Shown piece after piece: positions 8,230-15,819 of a stretch of DNA of 64,000 bases. Numbering within the stretch: position 1 is the first letter of the stretch; each line of letters opens with the position of its first letter. The translations under genes were made by a program, and so were the position numbers. Origin of the DNA: Bacteroidales bacterium UBA3653 (GTDB taxonomy: Bacteria; Bacteroidota; Bacteroidia; Bacteroidales; Paludibacteraceae); contig DFKE01000017.1 of the NCBI GenBank assembly GCA_002373505.1, positions 62,001-126,000 of the forward strand, read 5' to 3'. The notes beneath the pieces were generated by a model. It was not told the DNA's origin. It did not search any database and saw only the letters and a program-made list of their open reading frames with translations.

Positions 8230-8298
8230 CCTTTGGCATTTATCTTTTGACATTGCCCATTTTTAAAATAGAAATATTATTATTAGGAATTACGCACA

Positions 8299-8742
8299 AT
8301 GCAATACACGCTTAAACGCATAGTGGATATCCATCCGGAATGGCTCAATGAGTTAAGGCAAAAATGCTTTGCAGTGAATGGATGTTGCGCAGCGGTGCAC
8401 AAGGAGTTAGGGCCGTTTCTGAATGAATATATGTACCAAGAAGCATTGAAAATCCTATTCGATGAGTATCATGTGCCATACCAAAAAGAATATTATTTCA
8501 ATGTAGTATTTCATGGCCATCGCATTGAGCATAAGCATTATGTGGATTTTCTTGTGAATAATGAGTTGATAGTGGAATGCAAGGCCGCAGAAAAATTATG
8601 CCAAGAACATAGGCAGCAATTATGGAATTATATGCGCCTAACCGGCAAACAGTTGGGAATCTTATATAATTTTGGACCGATAAAGGATCAGTCTGAGCAC
8701 TATTATCTGGATACCAATGATGGAACAATGTATATGTTTTGA
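8299..8742 (+). CDS. GxxExxY family protein (PD-(D/E)XK nuclease-like fold)
   Basis: A 147-residue member of the GxxExxY family, which is common in Bacteroidetes and cyanobacteria and has a predicted PD-(D/E)XK core but no settled function. The naming motif is seen as GPFLNEYMYQEAL (about residues 37-49), and the core continues with VDFLVNNELIVECKA (about 83-97), giving D, E and K in nuclease-like order. Members often lie in polysaccharide clusters and next to repeats. Here it stands alone between permease 2 and a repeat element that flanks comM. Confidence 0.8.
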   Translation: MQYTLKRIVDIHPEWLNELRQKCFAVNGCCAAVHKELGPFLNEYMYQEALKILFDEYHVPYQKEYYFNVVFHGHRIEHKHYVDFLVNNELIVECKAAEKLCQEHRQQLWNYMRLTGKQLGILYNFGPIKDQSEHYYLDTNDGTMYMF

Positions 8743-8751
8743 CAATGATAA

Positions 8752-8933
8752 TTTATCTATGTTTATCGCTGACGCATATGCTACTTGGAATAGGCTGCTT
8801 TTAGCAGCGCGGATTTGGCTATTAGCCCGCGCCGGGAGCTCGCTCATGGGCGCGGACTGAGAGACACATACGCTCAAGGCCGCATAGGCCGATATATCAT
8901 GTAGTATAGGCGGAAGGGTTTATCTTGGTTTAT
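8752..8933 (+). repeat. Hairpin-rich element 1, upstream of comM
   Basis: The left end (8752-8775) begins TTTATCTATGTTTAT and ends CTGACGC; the right end (8910-8933) begins GCGGAAGGG and ends in TTTATCTTGGTTTAT. Each end matches the corresponding end of the element at 10602-10764 at 21 of 24 positions, while the interiors are unrelated. The interior is a chain of hairpins: GCTGCT-TTT-AGCAGC (8794-8808), GGCTA-T-TAGCC (8817-8827) inside GCGCGG/CCGCGC, and GAGC-TC-GCTC (8836-8845) inside GCGCC/GGCGC. Confidence 0.65.
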
Positions 8934-8957
8934 ATACTAATAAATAAAAAATTTAAA

Positions 8958-10538
8958 ATGCTGATAAAGATAAATAGCGCATCGCCTGTAGGGATTGACG
9001 CAGTACCGGTGACGATAGAGGTGCATGCGGTGCCGGGCTTCGATTTCACGCTTGTCGGCTTGCCGGATGCCTCGGTCAAGGAATCGCATGAGCGTATCCT
9101 TGCTGCGCTGACGGTGAATGGCATGGAGAACCTGCGCCGCGCGTTTACCATCAATATGGCACCGGCGGATATCAAGAAAGAAGGTGCGTCTTTCGATCTG
9201 CCGCTGGCGATAGGTATGCTGGCGGGAGCAGAGAAAGTGAAGACAGAGAATCTGAACCACTATATGATCATGGGCGAACTGTCGCTGGACGGTTCGCTTC
9301 AACCGATCCGCGGCGCACTGCCTATCGCGCTCTGTGCACGACAGGAAGGTTTCAAAGGCCTGATCCTTCCGGCAGCGAATGCAGAAGAAGCTGCAGTGGT
9401 GGAAGGGTTGGATGTCTATGGGTTGAACAACCTGATGGAGGTAGTTCATTTCCTGAATGGGGAACCGAAAGATGAATTGAATCCCGAAGATACGTTTGTT
9501 CCTGTAAAGGTAGATACGCAGGCTCTCTTTGACTCCCTGGCTTTTCCTTCGGACCTGGATTTTGCGGATGTCCGCGGCCAGTTCAAGGTGCGTCGGGCCG
9601 TGGAGATTGCTGCTGCAGGCGGACATAATATGCTGATGATCGGTCCTCCGGGTGCCGGCAAAAGTATGATTGCCAAGCGCATCCCTTCTATCCTGCCGCC
9701 CTTGACGCTTGAAGAAGCACTGGAGACCACTAAGATCCATTCGATAGCAGGACTGACGGCCAAGAAGAAAGGGGCTAATACGGCTCTTATTGTCCAGCGG
9801 CCCTTCCGTTCTCCCCATCATACGATCACCGATGTAGCCCTCGTCGGAGGAGGCACTAATCCGCATCCGGGAGAGATCTCTCTTGCTCATAACGGTGTGC
9901 TTTTTCTGGATGAACTGCCGGAATACAAGCGCTCCGCGCTGGAGGTCATGCGCCAGCCGCTGGAGGACAGACATATCACGGTGGCGCGGACCAAAGAGAC
10001 GGTCGATTATCCTGCGTCCTTCATGCTCGTAGCAGCCATGAACCCATGTCCATGTGGCCATTACGGAGAGAATAACCCTGCGCATCCTTGTACCTGTACG
10101 CCGGCGCAGATACACCGTTATATGTCTAAGATCAGCGGACCGCTCCTGGACCGAATAGATATCCAATGCGAGATAGAAGCCGTACCGTATGAACAACTGC
10201 GGGATGCTGCTCCGGGTGAGTCGTCTGCAGTGATGAGGGCGCGTGTTCTAAAAGCCAGAGCCGTTCAGAATGAGCGTTTTAAACACAGCCGGCTGGTGCA
10301 TTGCAATGCCATGATGAGTTCCAAGATGGTGCGTACATACTGCGCTTTGGATGATGAATGTGATAAACTGCTGGAACTCACGATGGCCAAACTGGGTCTC
10401 TCCGCCCGTGCGTATGACCGAATCCTGAAGGTAGCACGCACGATCGCCGATATCGAAGGAGCGGAGCATATCCAAAAGTCCCATCTCCTCGAGGCTATCT
10501 CCTATCGCTCCCTCGACCGCTCCACCTGGGCCGGATAA
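8958..10538 (+). CDS. comM: YifB/ComM family Mg-chelatase-like AAA+ ATPase
   Basis: A 526-residue cytoplasmic AAA+ ATPase. In other bacteria ComM is a hexameric helicase that promotes branch migration during natural transformation. Domain order: LonC-like domain (1-175), then Mg-chelatase AAA+ with Walker A GPPGAGKS (229-236), Walker B VLFLDEL (314-320), a CPCG...CTC cysteine cluster (364-380), and a C-terminal helical domain. Length fits the family (about 510). ATG at 8958 is chosen because it begins the conserved MLIKINSA strand; the extra 11 residues from 8925 look non-coding. The gene is flanked on both sides by related hairpin elements and has its own terminator. Confidence 0.92.
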   Translation: MLIKINSASPVGIDAVPVTIEVHAVPGFDFTLVGLPDASVKESHERILAALTVNGMENLRRAFTINMAPADIKKEGASFDLPLAIGMLAGAEKVKTENLNHYMIMGELSLDGSLQPIRGALPIALCARQEGFKGLILPAANAEEAAVVEGLDVYGLNNLMEVVHFLNGEPKDELNPEDTFVPVKVDTQALFDSLAFPSDLDFADVRGQFKVRRAVEIAAAGGHNMLMIGPPGAGKSMIAKRIPSILPPLTLEEALETTKIHSIAGLTAKKKGANTALIVQRPFRSPHHTITDVALVGGGTNPHPGEISLAHNGVLFLDELPEYKRSALEVMRQPLEDRHITVARTKETVDYPASFMLVAAMNPCPCGHYGENNPAHPCTCTPAQIHRYMSKISGPLLDRIDIQCEIEAVPYEQLRDAAPGESSAVMRARVLKARAVQNERFKHSRLVHCNAMMSSKMVRTYCALDDECDKLLELTMAKLGLSARAYDRILKVARTIADIEGAEHIQKSHLLEAISYRSLDRSTWAG

Positions 10539-10541
10539 TAA

Positions 10542-10573
10542 AAATGCGCCGCTCATCTGCGACGCTTTTTTAT
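10542..10573 (+). terminator. Intrinsic terminator of comM
   Basis: An A-tract followed by GCGCCGC, a short loop, then GCGACGC and five T. The stem has one mismatch and one bulge. It lies four bases after the comM stop codon. Confidence 0.7.
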
Positions 10574-10601
10574 TGCACTCTTTGCTTGGCAAAAAATAAA
10601 C

Positions 10602-10764
10602 TTTATTTATGTTTATGTCTGACGCTTGGTTGTTTACCTCCTGCGGAGGTGCGGGCTCGTCCTAACGGACGACGTTAAGTTTACTTATAAGTCGGTCGGT
10701 TAGCGACGAAAACGCATGTACTCGCCAGAGTATGCAACAAGCGGCAGGGTTTATCTATGTTTAT
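10602..10764 (+). repeat. Hairpin-rich element 2, downstream of comM
   Basis: Its ends match element 1 (8752-8933). The left end is TTTATTTATGTTTAT...CTGACGC (10602-10625); the right end is GCGGCAGGG then TTTATCTATGTTTAT (10741-10764). The interior has other hairpins: ACCTCC-TGC-GGAGGT (10636-10650), TCGTCC-TAAC-GGACGA (10657-10672), GTCG-GTTAG-CGAC (10695-10707) and TACTC-GCCA-GAGTA (10719-10732). Confidence 0.65.
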
Positions 10765-10772
10765 TTTTTTTT

Positions 10773-10852
10773 TCGGGGTCCCCGACGAATTTTAATTCGT
10801 GGGGTAAAGCGCAGGACGAGATGTAGGCACTATACAAGTGATTTCCAATCAC
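10773..10852. repeat. Further mini-hairpins between comM and rbr
   Basis: TCGGG-GTC-CCCGA (10773-10785), ACGAATT-TT-AATTCGT (10785-10800) and GTGATT-TCC-AATCAC (10838-10852). The gap between two convergent genes (10539-10886) holds only the terminator, element 2 and these hairpins. Confidence 0.55.
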
Positions 10853-10886
10853 GCAGTCGTGCGGAGTCTCAGTCCAAGCACTTCCG

Positions 10887-11429
10887 TTAGTAATTCTCAG
10901 CCAGCAGTTGGAAATAAGCCTGTGCATGATGGCAAACAGGGCACTCCTCCGGAGCCGCTTTGCCTACTACGATATGGCCGCAGTTGGAGCATTGCCAGAT
11001 GCAGTCGCCCTCACGCGAGAAGACAATCTTATCCTCGATATTCTTCAGTAACTTACGATAGCGTTCCTCGTGATGTTTCTCTATCTCACCTACCATCGCG
11101 AACTTAGCGGCGATCTCGGTAAATCCTTCTTCCTCCGCCTCTTTCGCCATGCGGGCATACATATCGGTCCATTCGAAGTTCTCCCCGTTGGCGGCATCAG
11201 CCAGGTTGACTGTGGTATCACTGATCTTACCTCCGTTGAGGTATTTGTACCATAGTTCCGCATGCTCTTTCTCGTTAGCTGCTGTCTCTTCGAAGATCTT
11301 ACTGATCTGTACATAACCGTCTTTCTTTGCCTTCGAAGCGAAGAAAGTGTATTTGTTACGTGCCATTGATTCACCGGCAAAAGCCTCCTGAAGGTTTTTC
11401 TCGGTCTTTGTTCCTTTTAAATCTTTCAT
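10887..11429 (-). CDS. rbr: Rubrerythrin
   Basis: A 180-residue rubrerythrin: a non-haem di-iron peroxidase that reduces hydrogen peroxide in anaerobes. The N-terminal ferritin-like four-helix domain has the ligand motifs EAFAGESMARNKY (about residues 15-27), NEKEHAELWY and EIEKHHEERY. The C-terminal rubredoxin-like domain has the iron-binding pairs CSNCG (about 147-151) and CPVCH (about 162-166). It lies 35 bases downstream of sodB on the same strand, so both are probably co-transcribed from the sodB promoter as an oxidative-stress pair. Confidence 0.95.
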   Translation of the reverse strand: MKDLKGTKTEKNLQEAFAGESMARNKYTFFASKAKKDGYVQISKIFEETAANEKEHAELWYKYLNGGKISDTTVNLADAANGENFEWTDMYARMAKEAEEEGFTEIAAKFAMVGEIEKHHEERYRKLLKNIEDKIVFSREGDCIWQCSNCGHIVVGKAAPEECPVCHHAQAYFQLLAENY

Positions 11430-11464
11430 AATGGTTAATGTATTTTTTGATGATTAATTGTAAC

Positions 11465-12076
11465 TCACTTATTTATCAATCTTTGATTGATTACCTCCCA
11501 GTTGATGATCTGCCATAGAGCCTGCAGATGCGCGGCGCGGCGGTTACGATAATCGATATAGTAGGCATGCTCCCATACATCCATTGTCAGTAGCGGTTTG
11601 AGCCCTTTGGTAATAGGATTATTGGCATTGGTCTCTTGTGTGATCACCAGCCTGCCGCCTTTGTCTGCCGATAACCATACCCAGCCGGATCCGAAGAGTG
11701 TCACTCCTTTCTGCTCAAACTCCGCTTTGAAAGCATCGAACGAACCGAAATCCCGCTCAATAGCCTTCATGATCTCTAACTCACTCATCCGCTCATTCGC
11801 TAACTCGTTCACCGGTGCAAACTGCGTAAAATAGAGATTATGGTTGAGAATCTGTCCGGCGTTGTTAAAAATACCGCCTTGTGCCTTGCATACGATCTCT
11901 TCCAGCGGCATAGATTCATATTCCGTGCCGGCAATTAGTTTGTTGAGGTTGTCTACGTAGGTCTGCAGGTGTTTGCCGTAATGAAACTCAATCGTTTCCT
12001 GACTGATAACCGGCTCCAGCGCATTAGGCGCGTAAGGTAATGAGATAAGTGAAAACATAGCAATAAGTTTTAACAT
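11465..12076 (-). CDS. sodB: Superoxide dismutase, Fe/Mn family, with hydrophobic N-terminus
   Basis: Fe/Mn superoxide dismutase of 203 residues, converting superoxide to peroxide and oxygen. Metal-ligand segments are visible: HYGKH near the start, ILNHNLYF, and DVWEHAYY near the end. Overall it closely resembles Bacteroides SodB. Two oddities: residues 1-16 (MLKLIAMFSLISLPYA) are hydrophobic like a signal peptide and fuse straight into the conserved LPYAPNALEPVIS start; and NELANERMSELE (encoded at 11775-11811) sits in a surface loop where relatives have another sequence. The start at 12076 (ATG) is better placed than the upstream alternative at 12100, which lies on the promoter. Confidence 0.92.
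   Translation of the reverse strand: MLKLIAMFSLISLPYAPNALEPVISQETIEFHYGKHLQTYVDNLNKLIAGTEYESMPLEEIVCKAQGGIFNNAGQILNHNLYFTQFAPVNELANERMSELEIMKAIERDFGSFDAFKAEFEQKGVTLFGSGWVWLSADKGGRLVITQETNANNPITKGLKPLLTMDVWEHAYYIDYRNRRAAHLQALWQIINWEVINQRLINK
11775..11811 (-). repeat. In-frame NEL/NER repeat within sodB
   Basis: On the minus strand this reads as tandem GAGTTAG/GAATGAG/GAGTGAG words encoding NELANERMSEL. The same word set occurs inside genes at 22791, 34548, 62886 and 63138, and in reverse orientation at 41492. Confidence 0.6.
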
Positions 12077-12097
12077 AGTAATTGAATTAAATCGGCG

Positions 12098-12128
12098 CAA
12101 AGGTAGTATAAAAGTTTGATATACGCAA
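12098..12128 (-). promoter_or_regulatory. Promoter of sodB-rbr
   Basis: On the minus strand TTG (12126-12128), 20 bases, then TACCTTTG (12098-12105), matching the Bacteroidota consensus. The predicted leader is about 15 bases. Confidence 0.75.
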
Positions 12129-12175
12129 GGATTTTGATAAAAAACCTAAATATTTTTAATATTTTTCTGCATATG

Positions 12176-12207
12176 TTTGCATATGTAGGAATTTTTTTGT
12201 AATTTTG
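12176..12207 (+). promoter_or_regulatory. Promoter of the rhuM relic, overlapping a hairpin
   Basis: TTTG (12176-12179), 20 bases, TAATTTTG (12200-12207). The -33 lies in an imperfect inverted repeat (CATATG twice), followed by seven T, as in the other terminator-promoter composites of this window. It is divergent from the sodB promoter. Confidence 0.7.
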
Positions 12208-12230
12208 CGCTTCAAATTGTATGCACCCAT

Positions 12231-12670
12231 ATGCGCACGAGCGAATCGAATATTATCATCTATAACACGCTTGACGGAAAGGCGAGCGTAGTTCTCTATG
12301 CCCAAGATGGTAGTGTATGGATGAATCAAAACCAATTGGCGGAACTTTTTGACACCTCTAAGCAAGGCATAGGCCAGCACATTGCTAACATATTGACAGA
12401 GAAAGAATTAGATGCTAATTCAGTTGTAAAGAAATTCTTTACTACTGCCTCGGATGGTAAGAGGTATGAGGTAGCATGTTGAATTTTCAAGGAAAGCTAG
12501 TGCTGCAAGGAGCAGGAACGATAAGCAACAAGCAGATGGAAGAGCATGTTGACGCAGTGTATGAAGAATTTCAAGCGCGCAGGAAAGCATCAGCGCTCGC
12601 AGAAGCAGAGCAGGTTGATAAAGAACTCTTTGCCGCCGAAGAAGCAATAGAAAGAAGAACGAAACAATAG
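12231..12670 (+). pseudogene. rhuM: RhuM-family gene with internal deletion
   Basis: Two fragments of one RhuM-like protein abut. The first (12231-12482) is the N-terminus, with the family motifs IIIYNTLDG, VWMNQNQLAELFDTSKQGIGQHI and NSVVKKFFTTASDGKRYEV, and stops soon after. The second (12476-12670), in another frame, matches the C-terminal end (LVLQGAGTISNKQMEEHV...). The middle, usually about 200 residues, is missing. RhuM proteins are of unknown function, often on genomic islands and near restriction systems. The promoter is still intact. Confidence 0.75.
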
Positions 12671-12712
12671 CAGATGCAAACGTCAGCTGATCCAATTTTA
12701 ATCAAGAACTGA

Positions 12713-13015
12713 ATGACAATAGATGGAGAAAATATTAAAAAGGACCAAGTGAAGAATAAATCATCAGAAAGGGTACGTAAGTTGGTAAAGGCTGTAGGGC
12801 ATGAGGTGATGAATAGAAGGGGTTTGATTGCAGCTTTAGGTTTGCGGCAGCAAGGCATAAGGAATTTTAGAATGAACTACATGATTCCGGCCCGTGAAGC
12901 AGGGTATGTGGTGATGCTATATGCGAGAACTCCTCACTATCATGAGCAAGCGTATATGCTGACACAGAAAGGTTTGGACTTTTTAGCTGAAATAGAAGCG
13001 CAAGAAAAAGAGTAA
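12713..13015 (+). CDS. Orphan winged-helix domain like the C-terminus of Fic/AlbA-type proteins
   Basis: A 100-residue ORF. Residues 18-98 (RVRKLVKAVGHEVMNRRGLI to QAYMLTQKGLDFL) resemble the C-terminal winged-helix domain attached to many Bacteroidetes Fic proteins and divergent-AAA ATP-binding regulators. The catalytic part that normally precedes it is absent, so it is probably the surviving tail of a larger gene. Residues 9-14 (KKDQVK) are encoded by a copy of the 16-bp repeat found tandemly at 13014-13115. It may still be translated as a small DNA-binding protein. Confidence 0.5.
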   Translation: MTIDGENIKKDQVKNKSSERVRKLVKAVGHEVMNRRGLIAALGLRQQGIRNFRMNYMIPAREAGYVVMLYARTPHYHEQAYMLTQKGLDFLAEIEAQEKE

Positions 13016-13115
13016 AAAGGACTAAGTGAAAAAGGACTAAGTGAAAAAAGACTAAGTGGCGATAAAAAGGACCAAGTGAGAAAAGGACCAGGAGGGGCAA
13101 AAAAGGACCAAGTGA
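13014..13115 (+). repeat. Tandem 16-bp repeat, about six copies
   Basis: Unit AAAAAGGAC(C/T)AAGTGA, with copies at 13014, 13029, 13044 (variant), 13064, 13081 (partial) and 13100. A further copy lies at 12737-12752 and a near match (AAAAAGGATCAAGTGA) at 13317-13332 inside wzt. The array fills the wzt 5' leader. Confidence 0.8.
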
Positions 13116-13150
13116 AAATATAAACAAGAGGAAAAAGGGAAAAAAGATAT

Positions 13151-14440
13151 ATGAGCAAGAATATTGCAATAGAATTTGAGCATGTGAGCAAGCAGTATCG
13201 GCTGGGGTTGGTGAGTACGAAGACCCTGAGCCACGATATCCGCCGCTTCTGGATAACGAACGTCCTTGGCAAAGAGGACCCGTATCTGAAGATCGGTGAG
13301 ACGAACGACCGTGCAAAAAAAGGATCAAGTGAATACGTCTGGGCACTGCGGGATATTGATTTCAAGGTAGAGCAAGGCGATGTAGTCGGTATCATCGGTA
13401 AGAACGGTGCCGGCAAGAGCACATTGCTCAAGCTGTTGAGCCGCGTGACAGGTCCCACGACAGGTACTATACGTGCGCACGGACGTATCGGTTCGCTTTT
13501 GGAGGTCGGCACAGGCTTCCACGGGGAGATGACGGGTAGGGAGAATATCTTCATGAACGGCGCCATCCTCGGTATGACGCGTAACGAGATCCAAGCCAAG
13601 CTGGATGAGATCATTGATTTCTCCGGCTGCGAGCGCTATATTGACACCCCGGTAAAAAGATATAGTTCCGGTATGACTGTCCGTCTCGGCTTCGCCGTAG
13701 CCGCTTTCTTGGATCCAGAGATCCTCGTTGTGGACGAAGTCCTCGCCGTCGGCGACGCCGAATTCCAAAAGAAAGCCATCGGCAAGATGAAAGACGTCTC
13801 CCAAGGCGAAGGCCGCACTGTCCTCTTTGTGAGTCATAATATGACTTCCGTTAAATCTCTATGTAAAACAGGTATCCTGTTGGAGAACGGATGCTTGAAA
13901 GAGATGGGTTATGTGGATCAAATAGTGAGCCATTATCTCCGTGGAGGAAGCGAGATTGATAACTATAAGCATTGGGATATCCCGCAATACAAGAATGGCG
14001 GTTTTGAATTGCTGGAAATCGGCATTCGTCCGAAAGGAGGCAGCTATACAGACGTAATGCGTGTGACGGACGAACTGGAGTTAGTTGCTCGTTATCACCT
14101 AACTGAGCCTAAAGAACGTTTTTGGCTGACATTTCATATGAAGAATGAACAAGGTGAAAAAATATTCTCTTTTTGTGCAGGCAGTGAGCAAATTCCGCAA
14201 AAGAAAACAAAAGGAGAATATGAACAACGATGTCATATACCTGCCAACTTTTTGAATTGGGGAAATTATGCGATAGATTTCTATGCAATCCAACAATTAT
14301 CTAACGTAGATTGCTTGGTATATGAATCCGATATGATTTCATTTACATTAGCGGGTCGTGCCATGGAAATTGGAGGCTGGATGGGAAAAGAACCGGGAGA
14401 TGTGACTCCTCGTTTTGAATATGAAGAAGCAAAAATATAA
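13151..14440 (+). CDS. wzt: Polysaccharide export ABC transporter ATPase, Wzt type with C-terminal domain
   Basis: A 429-residue ATPase that powers O-antigen/teichoic-type polysaccharide export with Wzm permeases. Walker A GKNGAGKST (83-91), signature YSSGMTVRLG (171-180), Walker B ILVVDE (191-196) and H-loop FVSHN are complete. After residue about 250 comes a roughly 180-residue domain like the Wzt carbohydrate-binding domain, which in other systems recognises the finished glycan. It is separated from its likely permeases (6353, 7372) by 5 kb and starts the long downstream operon, overlapping the next gene by one base. A 16-bp tandem repeat precedes the ATG. Confidence 0.92.
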   Translation: MSKNIAIEFEHVSKQYRLGLVSTKTLSHDIRRFWITNVLGKEDPYLKIGETNDRAKKGSSEYVWALRDIDFKVEQGDVVGIIGKNGAGKSTLLKLLSRVTGPTTGTIRAHGRIGSLLEVGTGFHGEMTGRENIFMNGAILGMTRNEIQAKLDEIIDFSGCERYIDTPVKRYSSGMTVRLGFAVAAFLDPEILVVDEVLAVGDAEFQKKAIGKMKDVSQGEGRTVLFVSHNMTSVKSLCKTGILLENGCLKEMGYVDQIVSHYLRGGSEIDNYKHWDIPQYKNGGFELLEIGIRPKGGSYTDVMRVTDELELVARYHLTEPKERFWLTFHMKNEQGEKIFSFCAGSEQIPQKKTKGEYEQRCHIPANFLNWGNYAIDFYAIQQLSNVDCLVYESDMISFTLAGRAMEIGGWMGKEPGDVTPRFEYEEAKI

Positions 14441-15819
14441 TGATTAGTTCTCTCATAAATAGTACGGATACCCAATCATCTTTGGCATCTCTCTTTCAAT
14501 GGATCGAGAGACGTAATAAGGAGGTGCAAGTGTCCGTGGAGCAGATTCCATTCTCAGAGATGAAGGGCTGGTCGGCTGATGCAGATGGATGTCTGCGTCA
14601 TGAATCCGGTCGGTTCTTTTCCATAGAAGGCATCCGTGTTCGAACAGATGTCGGTACAATTCGTGAGTGGGAACAACCGATTATCAACCAACCGGAGATA
14701 GGCTATTTGGGCATCTTAGCCAAAGAGATAGACGGAGTGCTTTATTTCTTGATGCAAGCGAAAATTGAGCCCGGAAACGTAAACTGTGTGCAGATAAGCC
14801 CGACGCTGCAAGCCACTAAAAGTAACTATACTCAGCAGCATAAAGGACGAAAACCCTTATATTTAGAGTATTTCCAAAATGCTAAACCCCATCAGGTTTT
14901 GTTGGACCAGTTGCAATCTGAGCAAGGTGCACGTTTCTTGCGTAAACGTAATCGCAATATCATCATCAAAGTGGATGAAGAAGTTCCGGTATATGAGGAC
15001 TTTGCATGGATGACTTTGGCGCAACTAAAAGAACTGATGCACCATGATAATATGGTGAATATGGATACCCGTACAGTTCTTGCCGGCTTGGATTATGGCC
15101 AATTTGAAATAGGTAAAGAGGCGTTGCAACAGATGTCTCCATTTGGTAGAGATATGATTGTTTCTTCGCAAACGCACAAAGCGTACAATACCATGAATGA
15201 ACATCTGTCATGGTTGACGCAACTAAAATCTACTGCAGAACTAAGCGTACGTTATGTGCCGCTAAAGAATATCGGTGGCGGATGGAAACAAGATGAGTAC
15301 GAAATTAGTCGCAACGATAAGAAGTATTTCCGTGTTATTGGTACGAAAGTAAATATCTCGAATCGAGAAGTTACATCGTGGTGCCAACCATTAGTGCAGC
15401 CGATGCAGCAAGGAATCTGTGCCTTTATCATCAAGAAGATCAATGGCATCTATCATTTCTTAGTACACGCTAAAATGGAATGTGGCAATATGGATGTATA
15501 TGAATTGGCACCGACTGTACAATGTCTTACGGGTAACTTGCAGGATGTGCCTAAAGCCTCGTGGCCGGCGTTTACGGAATATGTGCTGAATGCGCAACCT
15601 GCCCAGATACTCTATAATACACTCCAATCCGAAGAAGGCGGACGTTTTTATCATGAGCAGAACCGTAATATGTTGGTTGAGGCAGAAGAGAATTTCCCGA
15701 TAGATATCCCCTTTGACTATCACTGGATGACACTTGGGCAGATCCATGAGTTTATGCGATTCAATAATTATATTAACATCCAAGCTCGTAGCCTTATTGC
15801 TGCAATCAAATACGTTTAA
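14440..15819 (+). CDS. NDP-hexose 2,3-dehydratase
   Basis: A 459-residue protein with two related halves (about 10-220 and 235-459), each containing the family pattern REWEQP/TSWCQP, GILAKEIDGVLYFLMQAKIEPGN or its second copy, and FNNYINIQ/HDNMVNMD. This is the EvaA/TylX3-type 2,3-dehydratase that removes C2-OH from dTDP-4-keto-6-deoxyglucose in 2-deoxysugar pathways. It is followed directly (overlapping stop/start) by a Gfo/Idh reductase and a DegT aminotransferase, giving a coherent 2,6-dideoxy-amino-sugar route. Such enzymes are known mainly from antibiotics and less often from O-antigens. Confidence 0.85.
   Translation: MISSLINSTDTQSSLASLFQWIERRNKEVQVSVEQIPFSEMKGWSADADGCLRHESGRFFSIEGIRVRTDVGTIREWEQPIINQPEIGYLGILAKEIDGVLYFLMQAKIEPGNVNCVQISPTLQATKSNYTQQHKGRKPLYLEYFQNAKPHQVLLDQLQSEQGARFLRKRNRNIIIKVDEEVPVYEDFAWMTLAQLKELMHHDNMVNMDTRTVLAGLDYGQFEIGKEALQQMSPFGRDMIVSSQTHKAYNTMNEHLSWLTQLKSTAELSVRYVPLKNIGGGWKQDEYEISRNDKKYFRVIGTKVNISNREVTSWCQPLVQPMQQGICAFIIKKINGIYHFLVHAKMECGNMDVYELAPTVQCLTGNLQDVPKASWPAFTEYVLNAQPAQILYNTLQSEEGGRFYHEQNRNMLVEAEENFPIDIPFDYHWMTLGQIHEFMRFNNYINIQARSLIAAIKYV

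Noticed and set aside
8937..10196. Long open frame (419 codons) on the minus strand across comM
   Set aside because: It is antisense to a clear ComM/YifB gene, has a Cys/His/Arg-rich composition without known motifs, and reflects codon bias of the real gene.
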